From an uncultured Christensenella sp. (GTDB lineage: Bacteria > Bacillota > Clostridia > Christensenellales > UBA1242), in contig CAJTYR010000008.1 of the NCBI GenBank assembly GCA_910584295.1, positions 3,551 to 67,550 on the forward strand: DNA of 64,000 nt. Direction: 5' to 3'. Position numbers and translations under genes: made by a program. Each line of letters begins with the position of its first letter. Positions within the stretch are counted from its first letter, which is position 1. The notes beneath the pieces were generated by a model. That model had not been told where the DNA came from. It was given only the letters and a program-made list of their open reading frames with translations, and searched no databases. Shown here in pieces: positions 1 through 8,466 of this stretch.

Positions 1-1203
1 AATCATAAGACATAAGTTGACCCCAGAGTATGACAATGAGAAGACAACAAGCAAAATTTCAAATACGACAAGGTTTTTAAGCAAGCCAACAAGTATCATA
101 ATCCCAAATGAAAGTACACGTGCAATTGAGAGCAAGCTTTCCACCATGGTTTGATGTTCGGAAATTTCACTATAAAGACCTGCTTCTTTGAGGGTGCTGT
201 TTCGATATATGTCAAAGATTGCGCTGAAGATGATTTTTGACATGTTCATAAGAAGGTTGAATATGATCACTGTCACATATGATGATGTGATGACAAACAG
301 CACGCTTGATATGATTGGAAGCGATATTGCAATTGCGTAAAGCCAGTTTCTTTGTGCGGGCTTCGTGAATTTTGTGACAAGCATAATCTCAACAATGGTG
401 ACGGCACCGATGATACTGGTTATGCTTCCGAGTGACAAAGATGATCCAAATTGAAGCATTATGCAAATGCTTAAGAGGTTGTTTGTTATTGTTGTAAATC
501 CATATACAAAAGATGCCTTATAAATAAACATAATTCTTTCTCTTGCTTTTGGATGCTCTTTAAGTTTCTTGAAATATTCTTTGAGGCTGAAAGAACTTCC
601 TTCTGGTTTTTTAGATTTAATTCCAAATGAAAGCAGGGTTATGATACCTAAAATCACAGCGACATAGATTGAAGTTTGTTCATAGGTTGACACATGGATG
701 AGAGCACCAAGTGTGACTGGAACAATTATGTCCATGCTTTTGGTTGCAATTGTGATGAGAATTGAAAATTTTGACATCACCTTTCTGCTTACCATTTCTT
801 GTTTAAGGACATTATAACTGCCGTAATAACATGCTTCACTTAAGCCATACAGAAAGCCGGCAAGTGGAAGCATTTGTGCGAGTTTTTGTCCATAGAAGAT
901 TATGAGAAGTATGAAAGCCAGTCTGATAAGTTGGGAGGCTCGATATATCCATACTCGATTTGTTTTGTCGGTGAGCATACTGAAAAACCAATATGTCAAA
1001 AGAAAAGTTGTATAAACGCAGATGTAATACACGCCAACATTAAAGACATAATCAAAGGTGTCTTTTGAAAATTGAAAAATATATGCAACCAAGAAAGTTG
1101 AAACGAAAGTTGTGACAACTGCACCGAGTGGGTGGCAGATAAACAAGAAACTGCTGGATGATTTATCTTTTTTTTGACTGTTTATATTGTACGAATATCC
1201 CAT
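1..1203 (-). CDS. MFS-type membrane transporter, C-terminus cut by window edge
   Basis: Reading the minus strand from the ATG at 1203 gives an uninterrupted frame of about 400 residues that runs off position 1. The protein is almost entirely hydrophobic helices joined by short basic loops, for example LTDKTNRVWIYRASQ after the second helix and a central loop rich in Lys and Glu (KSKKPEGSSFSLKEYF), the layout of a major facilitator permease with two halves. The substrate cannot be told. An AGGAG lies 5 bases before the ATG, which fixes the start. The gene follows ung by only 18 bases on the same strand, so the two are probably cotranscribed. Confidence 0.8.
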   Translation of the reverse strand, partial: MGYSYNINSQKKDKSSSSFLFICHPLGAVVTTFVSTFLVAYIFQFSKDTFDYVFNVGVYYICVYTTFLLTYWFFSMLTDKTNRVWIYRASQLIRLAFILLIIFYGQKLAQMLPLAGFLYGLSEACYYGSYNVLKQEMVSRKVMSKFSILITIATKSMDIIVPVTLGALIHVSTYEQTSIYVAVILGIITLLSFGIKSKKPEGSSFSLKEYFKKLKEHPKARERIMFIYKASFVYGFTTITNNLLSICIMLQFGSSLSLGSITSIIGAVTIVEIMLVTKFTKPAQRNWLYAIAISLPIISSVLFVITSSYVTVIIFNLLMNMSKIIFSAIFDIYRNSTLKEAGLYSEISEHQTMVESLLSIARVLSFGIMILVGLLKNLVVFEILLVVFSLSYSGVNLCLMI

Positions 1204-1221
1204 ATTTTCTCCTATGTAAAG

Positions 1222-1881
1222 TTATTGCCAATCAATTGGAGTTTTTCCATATTTTGTTAAAAATGAATTTGTTTTTGAAAAGTGTTTGCAACCAAAGAAA
1301 CCTCTATATGCGGAAAGTGGGCTTGGGTGAGGTGCTTTCAAAACCAAGTGCCAAGGCGAAATTTCGCTTTCAAAACTTTGTGCATTTGAACCCCACAAAA
1401 TGAACACCATCGGATCTTCTCTTTTTGAAAGCAATTTGATAACTTCATTTGTGAAAGTTTCCCAACCTTTACCACGATGTGAATTTGCTTGAGCTCGGCG
1501 AACGGTGAGGCTTGTGTTGAGAAGTAAAACGCCTTGCCTTGCCCAACGGGTGAGGTTGCCAGTGTTTTGACATTTTATGCCAAGGTCACTTTCAATTTCT
1601 TTGTATATGTTGACAAGTGATGGTGGAATTTCAACGCCATCTTGCACCGAAAATGCCAAGCCGTGTGCTTGATTTGGCTCGTGATATGGGTCTTGTCCGA
1701 TTATGACAACTTTCACATCTTCATACTTAACGCTGTTGAGGGCGTTGAAAATGTTTTCCATTTTTGGATATACCTCAAAGCGAGAGTATTCATTTTCAAG
1801 AAATTCTTGCAAGGTCTTGAAATATTCTTTTTCAAATTCACTTTTAAGCAGAGTTGCCCAACTTTTTGTAATTCTAATCAT
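1222..1881 (-). CDS. ung: Uracil-DNA glycosylase, family 1
   Basis: Removes uracil from DNA as the first step of base-excision repair, in the cytoplasm. The 219-residue length is normal for family-1 UDG. The water-activating motif GQDPYHEPNQAHGLAFSV is complete, with the catalytic Asp, and near the C-terminus the DNA-intercalation loop HPSPLSAYRGFFGCKHF carries the catalytic His. Between them LLLNTSLTV and the FILWGSNAQ strand match the uracil-binding core. It starts a minus-strand unit with the downstream MFS gene. No key residue is missing, so an active enzyme is expected. Confidence 0.96.
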   Translation of the reverse strand: MIRITKSWATLLKSEFEKEYFKTLQEFLENEYSRFEVYPKMENIFNALNSVKYEDVKVVIIGQDPYHEPNQAHGLAFSVQDGVEIPPSLVNIYKEIESDLGIKCQNTGNLTRWARQGVLLLNTSLTVRRAQANSHRGKGWETFTNEVIKLLSKREDPMVFILWGSNAQSFESEISPWHLVLKAPHPSPLSAYRGFFGCKHFSKTNSFLTKYGKTPIDWQ

Positions 1882-1928
1882 AATGCGATTATATCATAAA
1901 AAAGAATACATTTTCAAATAATTTTCGA

Positions 1929-1951
1929 CAAAAAAAACACACTATGTGTGC
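1929..1951 (-). terminator. Second hairpin plus T-run downstream of rpsT
   Basis: On the minus strand CACAC-ATA-GTGTG is followed by eight T residues. It lies about 35 bases beyond the first rpsT terminator and before ung, so it may be a back-up terminator. The stem is only 5 bp, which makes it weaker than the first. Confidence 0.5.
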
Positions 1952-1980
1952 TTTAAATGGGTGCCACAATATTATGGCGA

Positions 1981-2003
1981 AAATAAAAGCCACGAAGTGG
2001 CTT
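1981..2003 (-). terminator. Intrinsic terminator of rpsT
   Basis: On the minus strand AAGCCAC-TTC-GTGGCTT is followed by TTATTT. The stem begins inside the rpsT stop codon, so the hairpin sits directly at the end of the gene. Confidence 0.8.
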
Positions 2004-2271
2004 ATTTGCTTGCTTTTGCGTTTTCCAACAATTTTGCAAAGTGTGCTTTCTTTCTGTTTGCAGAGTTTTTGTGAATTACATTTTCTCTTGCAGCACTATC
2101 AAGTTTTGAGCAAAGAGTTTTCAAAACTTCTTCAGCCTTTGCAACATCTACAGCAAGTTCGCTTTTAAACTTTTTCTCATAGGTTTTGATTTCTGATTTA
2201 ACAGAGTTGTTTTGAACTCTTCTTTCTCTTTCAATCAAAACTCTTTTCTTTGCTGATTTAATGTTTGCCAT
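2002..2271 (-). CDS. rpsT: 30S ribosomal protein S20
   Basis: Small-subunit ribosomal protein of 89 residues that binds 16S rRNA. The N-terminus MANIKSAKKRVLIERERR and the C-terminal NRKKAHFAKLLENAKASK are the family hallmarks, and the protein is very Lys/Arg/Ala rich and helical throughout. A GGAG-type Shine-Dalgarno precedes the ATG, and a consensus promoter lies about 50 bases upstream. It is divergent from gpr, the rpsT/gpr neighbourhood commonly seen in spore-forming Firmicutes. A hairpin terminator overlaps its stop. Confidence 0.97.
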   Translation of the reverse strand: MANIKSAKKRVLIERERRVQNNSVKSEIKTYEKKFKSELAVDVAKAEEVLKTLCSKLDSAARENVIHKNSANRKKAHFAKLLENAKASK

Positions 2272-2317
2272 TTTCTTCTCCTTAAAGTGTTTTGTACATC
2301 TATTTCGTTACTGGAGT

Positions 2318-2346
2318 ATTATAGCATATAAAATTTTAAAAATCAA
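2318..2346 (-). promoter_or_regulatory. SigA-type promoter of rpsT
   Basis: On the minus strand TTGATT, 17 bases, TATAAT. The -10 matches consensus perfectly, spacing is ideal, and it points at rpsT. Confidence 0.8.
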
Positions 2347-2382
2347 CTTATTTTTTCAACTTTTTAGGGTTATATTTTGTTT

Positions 2383-3135
2383 ATGATTGATTTAATTGAT
2401 GAATGTGGAAGCGATTTGACGATGTGTGGTTATGAAACGACTAAACTTTCAAAGTTTGACATCACAAGTTCAAAACTTTTTGTAAGCACAAAGAAGCAGG
2501 CAAAGGCTTTGGGGTTTGATATGGGACATTATTTTATTATCAACGCTCCCAAACTTGATTTTTTTATGAATGAGCATAAAAAATTTTTAGAAAATGAAAT
2601 TTTGTTAAGATTATCATTTTTGTTTGAACAAAACAAGATCACCAGAAGATCAAGGGTTCTTGTGGTTGGTATTGGAAATCCAAAAATTATTGCTGACAGT
2701 TTTGGAGTTAAATGTGTTGAAAAGATTCCTATCATGCCATACTCGAAAAACAATAAGCTTTTAAAAATTATGCCAAACACATTCTCTAACACTGGACTTA
2801 ATGCTTACGACATGATTAATTTGATTGTCAGTTGGAGTCGTGTTGATTTGGTTCTTATTTTTGATTCTCTTGCGACAACTTCATTGCATAGGTTGGGTTG
2901 CTCCGTTCAATTTAATGATGCGGGTCTTACTCCAGGAAGTGCAATGAATAATTTTGGGCTTCCAATAAACAGAAATACTTTGAATGTTCCATGTATTTCA
3001 GTCGGTGTTCCTATGATGATTTCTTCAAAAATATTTGGAGAGAAAAGAGAGGTTATATTTACAGAAAAAGATGTAGAAGGAAAGATTGAGTTTCTTTCTT
3101 CTTTAGTTGCTGATGTTGTTCAAAAGCTTTTGTGA
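2383..3135 (+). CDS. gpr: GPR-type germination protease (spore SASP endopeptidase)
   Basis: GPR degrades the DNA-coating small acid-soluble proteins when spores germinate. About 250 residues, shorter than Bacillus GPR (around 370), so the N-terminal part is reduced. Supporting motifs: LVVGIGNPKIIADSFGVK, the central LIFDSLATTSLHRLGCSVQ, and DAGLTPGSAMNNFGLPIN followed by VPCISVGVPMM, equivalent to the family segment around TPGSGVGN and IAIGVPT. Start is uncertain: ATG 2383 lacks a well-placed Shine-Dalgarno, whereas TTG 2377 lies 6 bases after AGGGT. A TATATT box ends 6 bases before ATG 2383, so a leaderless message is also possible. Position next to rpsT supports the call. Confidence 0.85.
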   Translation: MIDLIDECGSDLTMCGYETTKLSKFDITSSKLFVSTKKQAKALGFDMGHYFIINAPKLDFFMNEHKKFLENEILLRLSFLFEQNKITRRSRVLVVGIGNPKIIADSFGVKCVEKIPIMPYSKNNKLLKIMPNTFSNTGLNAYDMINLIVSWSRVDLVLIFDSLATTSLHRLGCSVQFNDAGLTPGSAMNNFGLPINRNTLNVPCISVGVPMMISSKIFGEKREVIFTEKDVEGKIEFLSSLVADVVQKLL

Positions 3136-3167
3136 AAGTTGATTAATTTTTTTCATATATATTATGT

Positions 3168-3887
3168 ATGAAAAATGTTCTTTTGATTGACAGTGGCAGT
3201 GGTGGGGTAAACATTTTGCTTGAGTGTTTGAAGGTTTGTCCTTATGCCAACTTTTTGATGTATTGTGACAATGCAAATTTGCCTTATGGAGACAAAAGTA
3301 AAAAAACTTTGATTGAACTTACTCTGCAAAATTTGAAGAATATACAAAAATTTTTTAAGTTTGATATCGTTGTATTTGCTTGCAACACATTGACTTCTGC
3401 ATGTATTGAAGAGTGTCGAAAAATGTTTCCAAATATTGAGTTTATAGGTACAGTTCCCGCAATTAAGGTTGCCACTGCAAAATATGAGGAAAATGAAATT
3501 GTTGTTCTTGCCACAGGAGTGACAATAAAGCATAACAAATTGATTGCAAAACATCCGAGAGTGAGGACTCTTGAAATGAAAACACTTGCAAGTCTTATCG
3601 ATGAAAATCTTGACAATTTAACTGTCTGTGAAGATTACTTGCAAAAAATACTTCAAGATGTTGATGCAAAAGCATTGGTTTTGGGGTGTACTCATTATGT
3701 AGCAGTCAAAGATATTCTCATAAAAATGTTGCCAAATGTTGAAATATTTGACAGTGCAAATGGGGTGGCTCGAAGACTTTTGACTTTTATTGATGGAGAT
3801 AATTGTGGTTGCGAAGTTCGTATTATGACATCAAAATCTGATGATTCATGGGCAAAATTATGGAATTACTTTGTCGCAAAGCAATGA
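3168..3887 (+). CDS. murI: Glutamate racemase
   Basis: Converts L- to D-glutamate for peptidoglycan precursor synthesis, in the cytoplasm. 239 residues, slightly short of the usual 260-270. The first half carries IDSGSGGVNILLECL and the catalytic Cys segment FACNTLTSACIEE; the second half carries LVLGCTHYVAV with the second catalytic Cys. The racemase uses these two cysteines as acid and base, and both are present. No Shine-Dalgarno is visible before the ATG; a TATATA box ends 6 bases before it, which fits a leaderless transcript although its -35 is poor. It starts 32 bases after gpr. Confidence 0.92.
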   Translation: MKNVLLIDSGSGGVNILLECLKVCPYANFLMYCDNANLPYGDKSKKTLIELTLQNLKNIQKFFKFDIVVFACNTLTSACIEECRKMFPNIEFIGTVPAIKVATAKYEENEIVVLATGVTIKHNKLIAKHPRVRTLEMKTLASLIDENLDNLTVCEDYLQKILQDVDAKALVLGCTHYVAVKDILIKMLPNVEIFDSANGVARRLLTFIDGDNCGCEVRIMTSKSDDSWAKLWNYFVAKQ

Positions 3888-3914
3888 AAAAAAACAGCCA
3901 ATTGGCTGTTTTTT
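3888..3914. terminator. Bidirectional terminator between murI and the DUF1846 gene
   Basis: AAAACAGCC-AA-TTGGCTGTTTT style palindrome with an A-run on the left and T-run on the right. It lies between convergent genes and can serve both. Confidence 0.85.
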
Positions 3915-5428
3915 TAGTTCTCAAAAAGATTTGAATTTAGGAAGACTGGCTCACAGGTTATGTTTATTCCCATTTTCTTGAGAGTTTGCTCTTCATTTGT
4001 TGACATTATGAAAGTGCAGTGGGCGTCACAATTTTTTAGATTTGGGATTTGCTCCATTGCAAGTTTTGCTTTTACATTTTTGCTTGTGCAAATTGAAAGG
4101 GCGACCATAACATCATCAATTGTCAAAATGCTGCTTTGTGATTTGAGGACCTTTGTTCTGTAATCTACAATTGGAAGCAAAATGTCATCTGTGATTATAT
4201 CGAAATCATCTCCAAGACCTGCTAAGGTACGCAGGGAGTTTAGGATTACAGCTGCAGCAGCGGAAACCACTGTTTTTGTTTTTCCTGTCACAATTTCTCC
4301 AGATGGCAATTCCAGCGCAACGCAAGGGAATCCGCTTTCTTTTGCAGTCTTTTTTGCAACATCAATAACAGGGAAAAGTTTTTCGGTCGCTCCAACTTCT
4401 CCTGCAAGGGATTTGTTTCTTTCGAGTGTTTCATAAGTTGTTTGTCCACGTTTAAAGTCACATTCTGCTCGATAGAACCTTCTTAAGATTTCTTTTTTTG
4501 CAGAAAGTTTTGCAAGGTTGTCATCAATTATTGAATCGGCAATCATATTCACACCCATGTCAGTTGGAGATTTGTAAACTTCTTTGTTTGTTATGCGATG
4601 CAAAATTTCTTTGAGAACAGGGAAAACAGCAATGTCTCGGTTGTAGTTTACAGTCAGTGTGCCGTATGCATTAAAATGATAAGGATCAATTTGGTTTACA
4701 TCTTGAAGGTCTGCTGTTGCGGCTTCATAAGCAATGTTTACTGGGTGTTTAAGTGGCAAGTTCCAAACAGGAAATGTTTCAAATTTTGCATAGCCGGCTT
4801 TAACGCCATTTTTATGTTCGTGATAAAGTTGAGAAAGACAAGTTGCAAGTTTTCCGCTTGAGGGACCGGGAGCTGTGACAATAACGAGTGGGCGAGTGGT
4901 TTCGATGAATGAATTTGCGCCATAGCCTTCTTCAGACACAATGACATCAACTTCATTTGGATATCCCTTTGTGTAATTATGGAAATATACTCTTTCTCCA
5001 TGTTGCTCAAGTTTTTTGCCAAATTTGGTTGCACTTGGTTGTCCTTTATAAAGAGTTATTACAAATGCGGATATGTAAAGTCCTAAAGATCTCATGTTGT
5101 CCACAAGTCTTAAAACTTCGTTGTCATAACTTATGCCTAAATCGGCACGAATTTTATTTTTTTCGATGTCATTTGAACTGATACAAAAGATGATTTCTGC
5201 TTTATCTTTCATCTTTTGAAGAAGTTTGATCTTGATGTTTGGGTCAAAACCAGGGAGGACTCTTGCAGCATGCAAATCATCAAAGATTTTTCCGCCAAAT
5301 TCAAGATAGAGTTTGTTGTGAAATTTTTTAATTCTCTTGTTTATGTTTTCGCTTTGAAGTTTGAGATATAAATCGTTGTCAAAACATATTTTGCTTTCTG
5401 TTTGTTTTTCTTCAGTTTTCTTTGCCAT
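3914..5428 (-). CDS. DUF1846 family protein
   Basis: 504 residues, the usual size of the DUF1846 family, whose biochemical role is not established to my knowledge. Recognised from FDNDLYLKLQSENIN, the FGGKIFDDLHAARVLPGF block, a conserved VTAPGPSSGKLATCLSQLYH segment that resembles a nucleotide-binding loop, and NYNRDIAVFPVLKEIL. The N-terminal 13 residues are Lys/Glu-rich and probably disordered. Translation start is supported by an AGGAG before the ATG. It is a single gene, convergent with murI and divergent from the DUF2953 gene. Cytoplasmic, as no signal or membrane segments are seen. Confidence 0.88.
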   Translation of the reverse strand: MAKKTEEKQTESKICFDNDLYLKLQSENINKRIKKFHNKLYLEFGGKIFDDLHAARVLPGFDPNIKIKLLQKMKDKAEIIFCISSNDIEKNKIRADLGISYDNEVLRLVDNMRSLGLYISAFVITLYKGQPSATKFGKKLEQHGERVYFHNYTKGYPNEVDVIVSEEGYGANSFIETTRPLVIVTAPGPSSGKLATCLSQLYHEHKNGVKAGYAKFETFPVWNLPLKHPVNIAYEAATADLQDVNQIDPYHFNAYGTLTVNYNRDIAVFPVLKEILHRITNKEVYKSPTDMGVNMIADSIIDDNLAKLSAKKEILRRFYRAECDFKRGQTTYETLERNKSLAGEVGATEKLFPVIDVAKKTAKESGFPCVALELPSGEIVTGKTKTVVSAAAAVILNSLRTLAGLGDDFDIITDDILLPIVDYRTKVLKSQSSILTIDDVMVALSICTSKNVKAKLAMEQIPNLKNCDAHCTFIMSTNEEQTLKKMGINITCEPVFLNSNLFEN

Positions 5429-5552
5429 AAAATTCTCCTTTCATAAATTATTTTAACTCATAAAAATTTTTTTTCATAACAATTTTAAATAAATTATAAA
5501 TTTGTTTTCTATTAAAAGAGTAAAAATTTGAAAAAATATTCAAACTATCGGC

Positions 5553-6101
5553 ATGGACTATAAAACTTCTCTTTATTTTTTAATCCCTGCGATTTTTATT
5601 CTGCTTATCATATTTCCAGTTGTTGTTGATGTTAGATTGTCTTATAATCCTATCTTCAATAGGGGAGTAGTTGCACTTTTTATTTTTAAAAAGAAAATCT
5701 TTTATTATTTTATTTCTATTCATGGCACATATATTGAGTTGCGGAATGAAAAGGAGACTAAGGCTGAAAAACTTCAATTTGAAAGTGAAAAGTTTGAGGT
5801 GATGGAGGAGTTTGGAAAACAGCTTAAAGACAAAATCAAACTTAAAAAATTTTACATATTCTACAACATTGGTGTGGGCGACGCATTGGCAAGTGCAATG
5901 CTTTGCGGTCTTATTAATCAAATTTTTTCTTTCCTTTTTCTCTTTTTGAAATCAAAAAAACCGACAGCTTCTTTTTGTGTTTATGACACAGTTTCATACA
6001 ATAAAGAAGTTTTTGAGATGGCTGGAAGAATTCAAATTTCGATTTCTTTGTTTGATGTTGCATATTCTTTTCTTTATTCGGTTATCATAACTAAAGATTG
6101 A
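5553..6101 (+). CDS. DUF2953-like membrane-anchored protein
   Basis: 182 residues. One N-terminal membrane helix (residues about 5-25), then a short beta-rich stretch including VALFIFKKKIFYYFISI, a Glu/Lys-rich coil, and GVGDALASAMLCGLINQIFSFLFLF near residue 110, which fits the DUF2953 pattern of a second membrane-associated segment. DUF2953 genes are found next to gerW/ytfJ in many clostridia, as here, suggesting a part in sporulation, but the molecular role is unknown. No convincing Shine-Dalgarno precedes the ATG at 5553, so the exact start is not certain. Confidence 0.65.
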   Translation: MDYKTSLYFLIPAIFILLIIFPVVVDVRLSYNPIFNRGVVALFIFKKKIFYYFISIHGTYIELRNEKETKAEKLQFESEKFEVMEEFGKQLKDKIKLKKFYIFYNIGVGDALASAMLCGLINQIFSFLFLFLKSKKPTASFCVYDTVSYNKEVFEMAGRIQISISLFDVAYSFLYSVIITKD

Positions 6102-6127
6102 ATATTACACCAAAAATTGTGTAATAT
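6102..6127. promoter_or_regulatory. Palindrome ATATTACAC-N8-GTGTAATAT upstream of gerW
   Basis: Perfect 9-bp arms separated by 8 bases, directly after the DUF2953 stop and 34 bases before the gerW ATG. No T-run follows, so an operator is more likely than a terminator. The ACAC-N8-GTG core has the layout of the elements at 13463 and 54891. Confidence 0.5.
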
Positions 6128-6160
6128 GTTACATAACACACAATATATAGGAGAATAAAT

Positions 6161-6574
6161 ATGAAAGTTTATACAAATTCAACCTCAATTAATGATTTGA
6201 TTTCAAGTGCAGTCGACAAAATTAAAACCATTGTTGACTCCAGCACTATTATTGGTGAAAGCATTGTCACGCCAGATGAGACGACGATTATTCCAATTTC
6301 AAAAGTGACTGTTGGTTTTGTTGTTGGTGGCGGAGAATATGCTGACCTTTCTGCAAGAAGAGTTGCAAATCATTTTCCTATGAGTGGTGGAAGCAGTGGT
6401 GGAATGAGTGTAAGCCCTGTTGGTTTTTTGATCATCAAGCAAAGTGGGGATGTGGATTTTGTTAATGTTGAAAACAAAACTCTCTATCAGACAGTGCTCA
6501 ACATGTTTAATTCACTTCTTGCAAAGCTTGAAAAGGATCAGCAAAAAGAGGAAGGGGAAAATGACGAAGATTAA
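6161..6574 (+). CDS. gerW: GerW/YtfJ family sporulation protein
   Basis: 137-residue protein of the YtfJ/GerW family, made in the forespore and needed for normal germination in Bacillus. Family features visible: TIIGESIVTPDETTIIPISKVTVGFVVGGGEY, then a Gly/Ser loop (SGGSSGGMSVSPVGFLII) and the helix TVLNMFNSLLAKLEKD. The C-terminus is acidic. AGGAG precedes the ATG. It overlaps the start of the following carboxypeptidase gene by 14 bases, so the two are translationally coupled. The palindrome at 6102 lies in its leader. Confidence 0.9.
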   Translation: MKVYTNSTSINDLISSAVDKIKTIVDSSTIIGESIVTPDETTIIPISKVTVGFVVGGGEYADLSARRVANHFPMSGGSSGGMSVSPVGFLIIKQSGDVDFVNVENKTLYQTVLNMFNSLLAKLEKDQQKEEGENDED

Positions 6575-7703
6575 AAAGATTTTTTCTGCAAGTTTGATTT
6601 TGGTGCTTTGTGCTTCTTTTATTATTGTTGGAACCTCATTTGCAAAAGTGCAATCATGTTTTGCAATGCAGACTTCCGCAAAAGCTTGTGCGGTTATTGA
6701 AGGGAAAACTGGAAGGATCCTTTTTTCTAAAAATCAAAATCAAAAATTGCCTATGGCAAGCACAACAAAGATTATGACGGCAATCACAGCTATTGAAAAT
6801 TGCAAGAATTTGGATGAGAAATTTGTTGTATCAAAAAAATCAATTGGAGTTCCAGGAACGTCTCTTTATTTGAGAGAGGGAGATGAATATTCTACAAGAG
6901 AACTTTTGTATGCTCTTATGTTGATTTCTGGAAATGATGCTTCTGTTGCTATTGCAGAGCATGTTGGAGGCACTACAAGTGAATTTGTTACGCTTATGAA
7001 TGATCTTGCAAAGAAGATAGGTGTCAAAAACTCCCATTTTGCAAACACTCATGGACTTGATGCTGATGGACATTATACAACTGCATATGATTTGGCAAAA
7101 ATCACTGCATATGCACTTGAAAATGACACTTTTAGGGAAATCGTTTCAACAAAAAACACAAAAATTGTTAATGGGAAAGGAGAAAATCGTTATCTTCGAA
7201 ACAAAAACAAACTTCTTTTCACATTGGAAGGTTGTATTGGCGTGAAAACTGGTTTCACTGATGATGCGGGCAGGTGTCTTGTTTCTGCAATTGAAAGAGA
7301 TGGAATGAAGCTTGTTTGTGTTGTGCTTAATTGTGGACCTATGTTTGAAGAAAGTGCCGAGCTTCTTAAAACTTGTGCATCTATGTACAAACTCTATGAT
7401 TTAACCGATTTTTATGAGATTGACAAAGAAATAAGAGTGCTTAATGGTGCAAAAGAAAGTGCAAAAATTGGCACAAAGGGGAAATTTGTTTATCCTCTTA
7501 CAGAAAAAGAGAAAGAAAGTCTCAGATTTGAGTATGTTTATCCAAAAGATATTGAAGCTCCCATGAAAAAAGGAAATGAACTTGGAGATGTTAAAATATT
7601 TTTGGACAATGACTTGCTATTTTCAGAAAAAATCTTTACAATAGAAGATGTGAAACCAAAGTCATTGCTACAACGAATGAAAGACTTTTTTGCTGAATGG
7701 TGA
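6561..7703 (+). CDS. dacF: D-alanyl-D-alanine carboxypeptidase, DacF/DacB-like (penicillin-binding protein 5 family)
   Basis: Removes the terminal D-Ala from peptidoglycan stem peptides outside the membrane. 380 residues. N-terminal signal peptide (MTKIKKIFSASLILVLCASF), then the serine-peptidase S11 motifs in order: ASTTKIMTAI (SxxK), LISGNDASVAIAEH (SxN) and GVKTGFTDDAGRC (KTG). A C-terminal PBP5-type beta domain and amphipathic tail (LLQRMKDFFAEW) follow. The start is set at 6561, where GAGGAAGGGG lies just upstream; longer readings run through gerW in another frame. Coupling to gerW points to spore cortex synthesis. Confidence 0.93.
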   Translation: MTKIKKIFSASLILVLCASFIIVGTSFAKVQSCFAMQTSAKACAVIEGKTGRILFSKNQNQKLPMASTTKIMTAITAIENCKNLDEKFVVSKKSIGVPGTSLYLREGDEYSTRELLYALMLISGNDASVAIAEHVGGTTSEFVTLMNDLAKKIGVKNSHFANTHGLDADGHYTTAYDLAKITAYALENDTFREIVSTKNTKIVNGKGENRYLRNKNKLLFTLEGCIGVKTGFTDDAGRCLVSAIERDGMKLVCVVLNCGPMFEESAELLKTCASMYKLYDLTDFYEIDKEIRVLNGAKESAKIGTKGKFVYPLTEKEKESLRFEYVYPKDIEAPMKKGNELGDVKIFLDNDLLFSEKIFTIEDVKPKSLLQRMKDFFAEW

Positions 7704-7710
7704 AATAACT

Positions 7711-7750
7711 TTCCTCTTTTGTGGTTATGATGCAAAAGAGGAATTTTTTT
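7711..7750 (+). terminator. Hairpin terminator that contains the rluB ribosome-binding site
   Basis: TTCCTCTTTTG, 11-base loop, CAAAAGAGGAA, then seven T residues; the T-run ends at the base before the ATG of rluB (7751). The only Shine-Dalgarno of rluB, GAGGAA, is the right arm of the stem. Confidence 0.75.
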
Positions 7751-8464
7751 ATGAGTATGAGACTTAACAAGTTTTTGAGTTCTTGTGGTGTTGCCTCAAG
7801 AAGAAAATGTGAAGAAATAATTTTGGCAGGAAAAGTTTCTGTCAATGGAAAGGTTACAAATGTTCTTTCAACTATTGTCAACGAGAAGGTGGATAAGGTT
7901 GAAGTGGATGGTGTGGCTATTAAACTTCCGGCGCAGTTTGTGTATTTGAAGATGAATAAGCCTAAAGGATATGCTTGCACCGCAAGTGATGAGAGAGGGA
8001 GAAAAACAATTTTTGATTTGCTTGAAAGTGATGTAAGGCTTTTTAATGTGGGAAGGCTTGACTATGACACTGAAGGTTTGCTTCTCTTGACAAATGATGG
8101 AGATTTTGCAAATTTGGTGACGCATCCGAAATATCATTTTGAAAAGGAATATATTGTTACTGCAGAAGGTGAAGTTAAAGAAGGGGATCTTGCTGTGCTT
8201 CGAAAAGGTGTTGTGATTGATGGACAGCGTATGCCAACTGCAAGGGTTAAACTTTTGAGTTTTGATGGGAAATGGAGCAAAGTTTCTGTTGTTATAGATG
8301 AGGGACAAAACCATCAAGTGCGAAGAATGTTTGAAGCGATTGGAAAAGATATTAAACTTTTGAAGCGTGTCAGAATTGGGGATGTTCATTTAGGTGGACT
8401 TTATCGTGGAAAGACAAAACCTATGACTGAGAAAGAAATTGCATTTTTCAAGAAAGGGATTTGA
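7751..8464 (+). CDS. rluB: rRNA pseudouridine synthase, RsuA/RluB family
   Basis: Isomerises a uridine of 23S (or 16S) rRNA to pseudouridine. 237 residues. N-terminal S4 RNA-binding domain (MRLNKFLSSCGVASRRKCEE to about residue 60), then the catalytic domain with NVGRLDYDTEGLLLLTNDGD, holding the catalytic Asp, and the late motif EGQNHQVRRMFEAIGKDI. Start at 7751 is chosen because GAGGAA is spaced 7 bases away and S4 begins there. The following gene starts 2 bases after the stop. The ribosome-binding site lies in a terminator-like hairpin, which could limit its expression. Confidence 0.93.
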   Translation: MSMRLNKFLSSCGVASRRKCEEIILAGKVSVNGKVTNVLSTIVNEKVDKVEVDGVAIKLPAQFVYLKMNKPKGYACTASDERGRKTIFDLLESDVRLFNVGRLDYDTEGLLLLTNDGDFANLVTHPKYHFEKEYIVTAEGEVKEGDLAVLRKGVVIDGQRMPTARVKLLSFDGKWSKVSVVIDEGQNHQVRRMFEAIGKDIKLLKRVRIGDVHLGGLYRGKTKPMTEKEIAFFKKGI

Positions 8465-8466
8465 TT

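Noticed and set aside
5528..5560. Leaderless promoter for the DUF2953 gene
   Set aside because: No -10 hexamer close to consensus lies at the needed distance, so it is not counted with the other leaderless cases.
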